The notes under the pieces: generated by a model
Databases searched by the model: none
The model's input: the letters and a program-made list of their open reading frames with translations, nothing else
Told to the model about the DNA's origin: nothing
Assembly (NCBI GenBank): GCA_030747075.1
Contig: JASLLL010000025.1
Location: 1 to 42,344 of the forward strand
From: Gemmatimonadota bacterium
GTDB lineage: Bacteria > ARS69
Length of the DNA: 42,344 nt
Direction: 5' to 3'
Position numbers and translations under genes: made by a program
Part shown: positions 16,262 to 23,254 of the stretch, one piece after another
Numbering within the stretch: position 1 is the stretch's first letter
Layout of the letters: the number at the start of each line of letters is the position of its first letter

Positions 16262-17271
16262 CAGTCGTTCAACGCGGCGTAGTGCTTCCGGTAGTACTCC
16301 CGGAACTCGCCGGACTTGATCTTGCGCCACCACCACTCGTTCTCCTGAAACCAGCGGATCGTCTCCACCATTCCCGTTTCAAAGGAGTGGCCAGGTTCCC
16401 ATGAATAAGCCTCACGGAGTTTCCGGGTGCTGAGCCAGTAGCGACGATCATGCCCCTGCCGGTCATCCACATGGCGAATGAGTGTCTCCGGTTTCCCCAG
16501 CGTCTTCAGAATGAGCGAAGTGATCTCCAGCACGGTGAGTCCGTTCTCGGCGGCAATGTTGAAGACTTGGCCATCCGCGCCTTCCGCATCCATCAGAAGG
16601 TCCAGAGCTGCGGCATGGTCTTGAACATGAATCCAATCACGGATGTTCTTCCCTGAACCATAAACGGGAAGAGGTTCGTCATCGATGGCGTTTGTCACGA
16701 AGAGCGGTATCAACTTCTCCGGGTACTGGTTGGGTCCGTAGTTGTTGCTGCACCGGGTAATCACGACCGGAAGTCCATAGGTGGCCCAGTACGAGAACGC
16801 CAACCGGTCACCGCCCGCCTTCGACGCGGCGTAGGGATTCCTCGGCATGAGCGCGGAGTCTTCCGTGGCGGCGGAGTCCATGCGCTCCCCGTAGACTTCG
16901 TCGGTGGAAACCTGGATGAAGCGCCGCACGCCGTGTTCCTTCGCCGCCTCCAGAAGAACATATGCTCCGTAGACATCCGTCTGCACGAAGTTCCCCGGGT
17001 CCCCGATGGAGCGGTCCACATGGGTCTCCGCGGCAAAGTTGAGCACGAAGTCACAGCCCTTCATGGCTTTCCGGACCGCCTCTGCATCGCAGATGTTCCC
17101 GCGGACAAACGAGAAGCGCGGGTCTTCCTCAACATCCTTCAGGTTGTCGAGATTCCCCGCATAGGTCAGCACATCCAGAACCACCACTTCCGCATCCGGG
17201 CGGGACTCCATGACATGGTGCACGAAGTTCGATCCGATGAAGCCTGCGCCGCCCGTCACGAGAATCCGCAT
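16261..17271 (-). CDS. rfbB: dTDP-glucose 4,6-dehydratase (RmlB/RfbB type)
   Basis: This extended short-chain dehydrogenase of 336 residues makes the 4-keto-6-deoxy sugar nucleotide used for rhamnose and other deoxysugars. It has GGAGFIGS (7-14), the AETHVDRSI loop, the STDEVYG motif with the T123-D124-E125 triad and the YAASK pair (Y147, K151), followed by RCSNNYGPNQYPEKLIP, all RmlB hallmarks. ATG at 17271 shares its A with the UDP-glucose dehydrogenase stop. rmlA, rmlC and rmlD are not in the window, so the final sugar and even the nucleotide (dTDP) are assumed from the family. Confidence 0.92.
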   Translation of the reverse strand: MRILVTGGAGFIGSNFVHHVMESRPDAEVVVLDVLTYAGNLDNLKDVEEDPRFSFVRGNICDAEAVRKAMKGCDFVLNFAAETHVDRSIGDPGNFVQTDVYGAYVLLEAAKEHGVRRFIQVSTDEVYGERMDSAATEDSALMPRNPYAASKAGGDRLAFSYWATYGLPVVITRCSNNYGPNQYPEKLIPLFVTNAIDDEPLPVYGSGKNIRDWIHVQDHAAALDLLMDAEGADGQVFNIAAENGLTVLEITSLILKTLGKPETLIRHVDDRQGHDRRYWLSTRKLREAYSWEPGHSFETGMVETIRWFQENEWWWRKIKSGEFREYYRKHYAALND

Positions 17272-18656
17272 CAGGATGCCCCCCCCGCGACCGGTTCCGC
17301 ATCCGAACCGCCGCCCAGTCGGAGCACATCCTGGAACTCCCACGAAGACGACGCCTCGTAGCTTCGACCGACACCTGCGTGGTTCATTCCCGCCTGGCGC
17401 ATTTCCCGGGGGTCGTAGATGTTGCGGCAGTCCACGAAGTTCGGGGAGCGCATGACCTCTTTGAGTTTCGGGAAGTCGAGAATGCGATACTCGTTCCATT
17501 CGGTCAGGAGAACGAGACAGTCACAGCCATCCGCCACTTCGTAGGCCCCGCTGCACCAGGTGATGCCGTCGATGCCGTCGAGGTCCTTCACGACCGGGTC
17601 GTGCGCGCGGACCGTTGCGCCGCGTGCGAAGAGTTCCGGAATGATGGTCCGCGAAGGGGCTTCGCGCGTGTCGTCCGTGTTCGGCTTGAAGGCAACCCCG
17701 AGAATCCCCACCGTCTTCCCGGTGAGATCTCCGGCGCAGATGGACACGACCTTGTCCACCATGCGGTGCATCTGCAGGCGATTCACTTCCAGCCCCGCCC
17801 TCAGAAGCCGGAACTCGTACCCGGAGGACTCGGCAATCTGCGCCAGCGCGATCGTGTCCTTCGGGAAGCACGAACCGCCGTACCCCGGACCCGCATGCAG
17901 GAACTTGGAGGAAATGCGCCCGTCGAGGCCCATCGCCTTCGCGACCACGGTGACATCCGCGCCGACCGCGTCGCAGAGGTTCGCGATTTCGTTGATGTAG
18001 GAAATCTTCGTCGCAAGGAATGCGTTGGAGGCGTACTTGATCATCTCCGCGTTGGCGACGGTCGTCCGGACGATGGGCGTGCCGAGGCGATAGAGCGGCC
18101 GGTAAATGCCTTCCATCACATCCATCGCCTGTTCCGATGTCGCGCCGATGACAACACGATCCGGTCGCATGAAATCGTGAATGGCTGACCCTTCGCGAAG
18201 AAACTCCGGGTTGGATACAACATCGAACTCCGCATCGGGCCGCTTCTCCCGAATGATCGACTCCACGATCTTTCCGGTGCCGGTGGGTACGGTGGATTTC
18301 GTGACCACCACGGTGTAGCCGTCCATGTGCTCCGCGATTCCCGCGGCTACTTCCCGCACATAACGAAGGTCTGCGCGTCCGTCCTCGCCGGGCGGTGTTC
18401 CCACGGCAATGAACACCACCTTCGCGCCGGGAACGGACTCCGCAAGGCCTCCGGTGAAGGAGAGGTGCCCGCGTTCCCGATTCATGGCAACCAGTTCGGC
18501 GAGGCCGGGTTCGTAAAAGGGAACATCCCCGTTTCTCAGCGTCTTGAGCTTGGCGCGGTCGTTGTCCACACAGATCACTCGGTTTCCAAAGTCCGCGAGA
18601 CAGGCGCCGGTCACAAGCCCCACATAGCCGGTGCCGACGACGGTGATATTGTCCAT
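17271..18656 (-). CDS. ugd: UDP-glucose 6-dehydrogenase
   Basis: The enzyme oxidises UDP-glucose twice to UDP-glucuronate with NAD. From ATG at 18656, preceded by GGAGG, there are 461 residues. The N-terminal Rossmann loop is GTGYVG (8-13). KSTVPTGT and SNPEFLREGSAIHDF bind substrate. The catalytic Cys263 lies in GYGGSCFPKD, and GVAFKPNTDDTREAPS marks the C-terminal domain. It is the first gene of a coupled ugd-rfbB-yhbY run. Its product is the substrate of the decarboxylase at 12807-13739. An extra 30-residue C-terminal tail follows the usual DCRNIYDP end. Confidence 0.95.
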   Translation of the reverse strand: MDNITVVGTGYVGLVTGACLADFGNRVICVDNDRAKLKTLRNGDVPFYEPGLAELVAMNRERGHLSFTGGLAESVPGAKVVFIAVGTPPGEDGRADLRYVREVAAGIAEHMDGYTVVVTKSTVPTGTGKIVESIIREKRPDAEFDVVSNPEFLREGSAIHDFMRPDRVVIGATSEQAMDVMEGIYRPLYRLGTPIVRTTVANAEMIKYASNAFLATKISYINEIANLCDAVGADVTVVAKAMGLDGRISSKFLHAGPGYGGSCFPKDTIALAQIAESSGYEFRLLRAGLEVNRLQMHRMVDKVVSICAGDLTGKTVGILGVAFKPNTDDTREAPSRTIIPELFARGATVRAHDPVVKDLDGIDGITWCSGAYEVADGCDCLVLLTEWNEYRILDFPKLKEVMRSPNFVDCRNIYDPREMRQAGMNHAGVGRSYEASSSWEFQDVLRLGGGSDAEPVAGGAS

Positions 18657-18748
18657 GGGGCCGCCCTCCGGGCGAAAAGACCGTGTATCCGATGGATGAC
18701 GAGATAGTCTACCCTGCCGCCCGTGTCGGCGCCATGCCGAAGGTTGTA

Positions 18749-18777
18749 TTGCGGCGGCCGGACCCACGACCTATCCT
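18749..18777 (+). promoter_or_regulatory. Predicted sigma-70 promoter for the small winged-helix gene
   Basis: TTGCGG (18749-18754) and TATCCT (18772-18777) are 17 bases apart, 21 bases upstream of the ATG at 18799. A GGGAGG ribosome site lies in between. Confidence 0.4.
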
Positions 18778-18798
18778 CGTCCGCCGGGAGGGTTCACG

Positions 18799-19239
18799 AT
18801 GGAGATCACGATCACCCGGGAGGTCGGCCACGCACAGGTTGCCGCCGTCCGCCTGCTCGTCTGGTTGAGGAAGCGCCCGCCCACGCTGGAGGAGGTGGCC
18901 GAAGCGCTCGAATCGAAGGTGGAGATCACCGGTCACCGCCTGCGCGCCCTGGAGGCCCGGGGCATCCTTCGCATGGTCGAGACCCCGTTCGAGACGCATG
19001 TACACCTGGCGGACCATCTCGCGCTGGAGGAACTCCCGGAGGAGGACACCGGCCCCGGGCTCGCCGACGAAGTGGAGGCGTTTCAGAAGCGGCAGGAGGA
19101 GAAGTCGGAGGAGTTCATGCGTATCTTCGAGGAAGACGAAGAGGGCGCGGAGCGAAAGGAGCGCCACTCTGAACTCGAAGAAGGCCTGCGCACCTTCAAG
19201 AAGAAGAAGGCTCCCAAGGCACCCTGGGAGAAAGACTGA
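18799..19239 (+). CDS. Small winged-helix-like protein with charged tail
   Basis: This 146-residue protein matches no named family that I recognise. Residues about 12-70 look like a winged helix-turn-helix: a helix (AAVRLLVWLRK), PTLEEVAEALESK, then a recognition-like helix GHRLRALEARGILR and a beta wing MVETPFETHVHL. Residues about 80-146 are highly charged, probably helical or coiled coil, ending in a Lys-rich patch. ATG at 18799 has GGGAGGG upstream. It precedes the phosphofructokinase gene by 67 bases. A DNA-binding or protein-binding role is plausible but unproven. Confidence 0.75.
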   Translation: MEITITREVGHAQVAAVRLLVWLRKRPPTLEEVAEALESKVEITGHRLRALEARGILRMVETPFETHVHLADHLALEELPEEDTGPGLADEVEAFQKRQEEKSEEFMRIFEEDEEGAERKERHSELEEGLRTFKKKKAPKAPWEKD

Positions 19240-19257
19240 CTTCGTTCCCCGTGGCGA

Positions 19258-19286
19258 TTGACCGAACTCACTCCCGCGTGCATCTT
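19258..19286 (+). promoter_or_regulatory. Possible promoter of the phosphofructokinase gene
   Basis: TTGACC (19258-19263) and CATCTT (19281-19286) are 17 bases apart. The -35 is good but the -10 is weak (3 of 6 consensus bases). Confidence 0.25.
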
Positions 19287-19306
19287 GGCCGCGGGAGGAG
19301 CTGCCG

Positions 19307-20485
19307 ATGACGAAGCAACACCCTCGGATCGGAGTACTGACGGGCGGCGGCGATGTCCCCGGACTGAACGCGGTCATCAAGTCGGTCGTCTATCGTGGAA
19401 GCGAGATGGGGCGGGAAGTCGTCGGATTCCGGCGCGGCTGGATGGGCCTGACCCACATGGACCCGTCGAAACCCGAGGACCCGGAGTTCTACCGTCCGTT
19501 GACCCGGGAGAACACGCGCCGGATCGACCGAAGCGGCGGAACGATTCTCCACACTTCCCGAACGAATCCCAAGAATGTGTCGGAGAAAATCGTACCGGAG
19601 CACATGACCGCCGAGAGCCTCGCGCGGCTGGGTTCCTACGACGGCGTTTACGACTTCACGCCCGTGGTCATGGAGAATCTGGACCGTCTGGGCGTGGGGT
19701 GCCTCGTGGCGATCGGCGGGGACGATACGCTCAGTTTCGCCGCGCATCTGCACCATGCGGGAATGCCCGTGATCGCCATTCCGAAGACCATGGACAACGA
19801 TGTGCGCGGGACGGAGTACTGCATCGGATTCTCCACCGCCATCACGAGGGCCAAGGAGCTCATCACGCGGCAGCGAACCACGCTGGGTTCCCACGAACGA
19901 ATCGGGATCTTCCGCATCTTCGGGAGAGACGCGGGCTTTACCGCTCTCTACACGGGGTATGTGACCTCCACGCGCTGTCTCATCCCGGAGCACCGCTTCG
20001 ATCTGGAAGAGGTGGTGGATCTTCTCGCCAGCGACAAGGCGGGCAACCCCAGCAACTACGCCCTGATTGTCATGAGCGAGGGCGCCTCGTGGAGCGGACA
20101 CAAGGTGGGAGAATACGGGGTGGCCGACGCCTACGGACACCGGAGGAAGGTGGATATCGGTCTCCTGTTCGGAGAAGAGATCACCCGCCGCACGGGAGTC
20201 CGCACGCTCCACAGCGACCTCACCTACGATCTCCGAAGCGGAGCGCCGGATGCCATCGACCAGATTGTGGCCACGACCTTCGCCAATATCGCCATGGATC
20301 TGGTGGCCGATGGCGTATCCGGGCGGATGATTGCCGTTCAAGGCGGCCGCTACGCACACACGGATATCCCGGACCCCGCACTGGGTCCACGAGTGGTGGA
20401 TGTGGACACGCTGTACAATGCGGAGCGCTGCCGCCCCCAGTACAATGAGAAACTCGGCGATCCCCTCTGGTTGAGCCACGCCTAA
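19307..20485 (+). CDS. 6-phosphofructokinase, PPi-dependent type
   Basis: The enzyme phosphorylates fructose 6-phosphate in glycolysis. The 392-residue protein has the PFK opening GVLTGGGDVPGLN, GGDDT (137-141) and IPKTMDNDV (158-166). ATP-dependent enzymes usually show GGDGS and PGTIDND. Asp and Lys at these two places are the recognised marks of pyrophosphate-dependent enzymes, whose reaction is reversible. GRDAGFTALYTG, VMSEGASW and GGRYAHTDIPD complete the fold. ATG at 19307 is preceded by GGGAGGAG. The phosphate donor is inferred from these residues and not proven. Confidence 0.9.
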   Translation: MTKQHPRIGVLTGGGDVPGLNAVIKSVVYRGSEMGREVVGFRRGWMGLTHMDPSKPEDPEFYRPLTRENTRRIDRSGGTILHTSRTNPKNVSEKIVPEHMTAESLARLGSYDGVYDFTPVVMENLDRLGVGCLVAIGGDDTLSFAAHLHHAGMPVIAIPKTMDNDVRGTEYCIGFSTAITRAKELITRQRTTLGSHERIGIFRIFGRDAGFTALYTGYVTSTRCLIPEHRFDLEEVVDLLASDKAGNPSNYALIVMSEGASWSGHKVGEYGVADAYGHRRKVDIGLLFGEEITRRTGVRTLHSDLTYDLRSGAPDAIDQIVATTFANIAMDLVADGVSGRMIAVQGGRYAHTDIPDPALGPRVVDVDTLYNAERCRPQYNEKLGDPLWLSHA

Positions 20486-20544
20486 GCCCACAATCTTTCG
20501 TTGCACTTCTGGTCTTCCCGGCAGCACAATCCCCGCATCCGGGT

Positions 20545-20567
20545 CGGACGGCTGCGTGATCCGTCCG
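20545..20567 (+). terminator. Hairpin between phosphofructokinase and lipoprotein genes
   Basis: CGGACGG (20545-20551) pairs with CCGTCCG (20561-20567) around a 9-base loop, 60 bases after the pfk stop. No T-run follows, so the function as a terminator is tentative. Confidence 0.25.
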
Positions 20568-20607
20568 GCGGGTGGTGTGGTGTGAGGGTGCGGACCGGAG
20601 GATTCCC

Positions 20608-21837
20608 ATGGACTGTCCACGCAGGCAGGGCACTTCCCTGGCCCGGCTGCCGGGCGCGGTCGATTCGGTTCTTGCCGCGACCCTGACCGCACTTCTCCTG
20701 ATCGCGGGTTGTACGCTGGAATCGGGGCGGGATGTCTCCGGGCCGCGCGTACTTCTTCCGCCCACTCCGCCGGAAGAGGCTCCCTTCCCCGAGGTCCTGA
20801 TCGGGCAGGCGGGCCGGTCGGTGATCCACGGGGCTACGGGTCTCTTCTCGCAACCGGCCACACTTGCCGTGGGCATTCCCGCAAGCGCCCCCTCCGACAT
20901 TCTCTCCGCGACCCTCTACTGGTGCGGACTCGCGGTATCCCCCACCGGGGACGCCACGCTGTCGATCAACGGCGTGGAACACACCGGCGAACTCTACGCC
21001 GCCGTTCCGCAGGGAACCTCGCCACCGAGAACCGCGCTCTTCTACCGAATGGACGCGTCCGCACTCGTCGCGCCGGGGATGAACTCCCTCACGCTCGACG
21101 GTTTCGATCTCGGCCCGCGGGGAAACCCGGATGGGGCCGCGCTCATAGTGACCATCCGCGACCTCGCTTCTCCCTACAACGGGCTTCTCGTGTACGAACC
21201 CGGCGAGTTCGTCTACTGGGCGGACCCCCACCACGATACCGGCGCGGTCCACGCCTTTCGGTTCCCGCCCGCCATGGCGGATCGATCGGCATCTCTCTTG
21301 CTCCTTGCGGGAGATTGCGAACCCACCCGCGCGGATGCCGTCCTCTGGGCGACCGGTCCGGCCACCAGTCCGCCTGAAGAGAATCTCCCCGGGGGATTCT
21401 CCCGCGTGAACTCGCTGACCGGTGCGGCCGGGAGCCAGTTCGATATCTTCCGGGTGGATGGCGTCGCGATACCGGCGGGTCACTCGCACTTCGCGTTTCA
21501 GGTGGTCAGCCCGCCCGAAGGAGACGGGGACAGCATCCTGCTTGCGGCAGCGGTCTTTTCCATCTCGGCGACGAACATCCCGCCTGTGCCTGATGCCGGA
21601 GGCCCGTACTCGGGGCTGGCGGGTTCCGCTGTCTCCTTCGACGGGGGCGGATCGTTCGATCCCGACGGTGAGATTCTTCGTTACTACTGGGACTTCGGAG
21701 ACGGCGCGCATGGAGACGGAGAGTCGACGACGCACACTTATGCCGCCGCGGGGACCTACACGACTACGCTCCAGGTTTGGGACAACCGACGCGCGCAGGC
21801 CTCCCGGGCAGCGCAGGTCTTCATCACCAGTCCGTGA
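20608..21837 (+). CDS. Lipoprotein with a PKD domain
   Basis: ATG at 20608 is preceded by GGAGG and gives 409 residues. A signal peptide ends in a lipobox, LLIAGC, with Cys35 as the probable lipidated residue, so the protein is likely anchored in the outer membrane or exported to the surface. The middle region (about 65-310) is beta-rich (ATLYWCG, LSINGVEHTGEL, GAALIVTIRD). It faintly resembles DUF3344-type surface domains, a hesitant comparison. Residues about 323-409 are a clear PKD domain: PPVPDAGGPYSG, GSFDPDGEILRYYWDFGDG, THTYAAAGTYTTTLQVWDN. PKD domains are beta-sandwich binding or spacer modules of secreted proteins. The ligand is unknown. Confidence 0.8.
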   Translation: MDCPRRQGTSLARLPGAVDSVLAATLTALLLIAGCTLESGRDVSGPRVLLPPTPPEEAPFPEVLIGQAGRSVIHGATGLFSQPATLAVGIPASAPSDILSATLYWCGLAVSPTGDATLSINGVEHTGELYAAVPQGTSPPRTALFYRMDASALVAPGMNSLTLDGFDLGPRGNPDGAALIVTIRDLASPYNGLLVYEPGEFVYWADPHHDTGAVHAFRFPPAMADRSASLLLLAGDCEPTRADAVLWATGPATSPPEENLPGGFSRVNSLTGAAGSQFDIFRVDGVAIPAGHSHFAFQVVSPPEGDGDSILLAAAVFSISATNIPPVPDAGGPYSGLAGSAVSFDGGGSFDPDGEILRYYWDFGDGAHGDGESTTHTYAAAGTYTTTLQVWDNRRAQASRAAQVFITSP

Positions 21838-21855
21838 TCCGATGCTGTCGGATCA
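21835..21855. terminator. Perfect hairpin containing both stop codons of convergent genes
   Basis: TGATCCGA (21835-21842) and TCGGATCA (21848-21855) form an 8-base perfect stem with a 5-base loop. The stop codon of the plus-strand lipoprotein gene starts the stem. The stop codon of the minus-strand transporter gene is its other end. It would fold in both transcripts. There is no T-run. Confidence 0.45.
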
Positions 21856-23133
21856 ACCCAGGTTCCATGCCCACGCCAGGAAGACCGCGCCTGCCAGCGT
21901 GGCCGCCAGCGTGAAGGGAAGCCCGATCTTCAGAAACTCCCAGGTGGACACCGGCGAACCCTCCTTGCGGAGAAGACCGACCGCCACGACATTGGCCGAC
22001 GCTCCAAACGGCGTGATATTCCCGCCGAGACTGGCACCGAGGAGCATCCCGAACACGAGGGGGGTGGCCGAGGAGATGCTCGCCGAGGCGGCCACCTCCT
22101 GCACGACCGGGATCATGGCGGTGATGTAGGGAATGTTGTCCACAAGCGCGGAGAACACGACCGACACCGAGACGAGCGACGCATAGATTCCCATCGGGTC
22201 GCTTCCGACGACGCGCAGGAAGAGTCCGGCGAAGTCCCGCACCAGTCCCGTCTCCACGAGCGCCTCCACCAGTATGAAGACGCCGATCAGGAAGACGGTG
22301 GTGTTCCAGTCAAAACCTCCCAGAACGCGACGGGCGGTGCCCCGGGACCGGACCTCCTCGCGAAGAAGCACCAGAAGCGCCGTACCCACGCAGAGTGTCC
22401 CGCCGAGCCACCGGAAGCCCGGGTCGAACTTCGGCGAGAGCGCCAGCAGCACAATGAGCACACCCATTGCCCACGAGGGGGTCCTCGTGCTCACCTGCGG
22501 CGGATCGATGTACTCGACAGGGTTCCGAAATCTGCGAAAGAGCAGCCACAGCACAGCCGTCCCCGCCACCGCCCCCGCCTGCACAGCCCAGAAGATGGAC
22601 AGATGCCCGTCCATCCAGAAGAAGTCGTTGAAGTCCATCTTCAAGAATGCGGCCAGGATCATGCTGGGCGGGTCCCCGATCAGTGTGCCCGCCCCCTGGA
22701 GGTTGGACGACACCGCAATCCCCACGAGAAACGGAACGGGAGACGCGCCCACGCGCCGGGCAATCTGAATCGCCACCGGCGCCACGATGAGGACGGTCGC
22801 GACATTCTCCACGAAGATCGAGACAAACCCGGCGAACACGCACACAAGCAGGATGGCCCGGCCGACATTCTTCGACCGGTCGATGAGAATGTCCGCAATC
22901 CGGAGCGGCATTCCGGACTCCGTAAACATCTCGGCCAGAAGCAGAACCCCGGCGAAGATCCCGATCACATTCCAGGAAACGGCCCGCGCGGCGACTGCGG
23001 GAGCGAGAACGCCGCTCGCGAGAATCACGAGAACCCCGGCGGAGAGGATCTCGGTACGCCGCCTCTTGAAGAGGATGAGCCCCGCGTACACAAGAACGAA
23101 GACGACAAGGGTGAGTGTGCGGTGGGTGTCCAT
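21853..23133 (-). CDS. ArsB/NhaD-type membrane transporter
   Basis: This 426-residue inner-membrane protein has about eleven hydrophobic segments. It belongs to the ion-transporter superfamily that includes ArsB, NhaD, CitT and the P protein. Two pseudo-repeats are visible, with VENVATVLIVAPVA and NLQGAGTLIGDPPSMI in the first and LVDNIPYITAMIPVV and LGASLGGNITPFGASANVVA in the second. Such proteins exchange Na+/H+ or export anions or dicarboxylates. The NLQGAGTLIGDP and GGNITPFGASAN pairs are closest to the NhaD/ArsB branch. The substrate cannot be assigned. It converges with the PKD lipoprotein gene, and its start at 23133 lies back to back with the GH57-like gene. Confidence 0.88.
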   Translation of the reverse strand: MDTHRTLTLVVFVLVYAGLILFKRRRTEILSAGVLVILASGVLAPAVAARAVSWNVIGIFAGVLLLAEMFTESGMPLRIADILIDRSKNVGRAILLVCVFAGFVSIFVENVATVLIVAPVAIQIARRVGASPVPFLVGIAVSSNLQGAGTLIGDPPSMILAAFLKMDFNDFFWMDGHLSIFWAVQAGAVAGTAVLWLLFRRFRNPVEYIDPPQVSTRTPSWAMGVLIVLLALSPKFDPGFRWLGGTLCVGTALLVLLREEVRSRGTARRVLGGFDWNTTVFLIGVFILVEALVETGLVRDFAGLFLRVVGSDPMGIYASLVSVSVVFSALVDNIPYITAMIPVVQEVAASASISSATPLVFGMLLGASLGGNITPFGASANVVAVGLLRKEGSPVSTWEFLKIGLPFTLAATLAGAVFLAWAWNLG

Positions 23134-23217
23134 GGTTCCTTCGCGCGGGGTAGACGGCCGTTGCGGATCAGAGCCGACAAGCTATCACGGACATCCGAAC
23201 TCGACCACCCCGGCCGG

Positions 23218-23247
23218 TTGAACACCCCGGGTGCCGTCAGGTACTCT
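23218..23247 (+). promoter_or_regulatory. Predicted promoter giving a leaderless transcript
   Basis: TTGAAC (23218-23223) and TACTCT (23242-23247) are 18 bases apart. The -10 element ends 7 bases before the ATG at 23255, so transcription would start at or next to the start codon. No ribosome-binding site is visible upstream. Confidence 0.4.
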
Positions 23248-23254
23248 CTACGCC

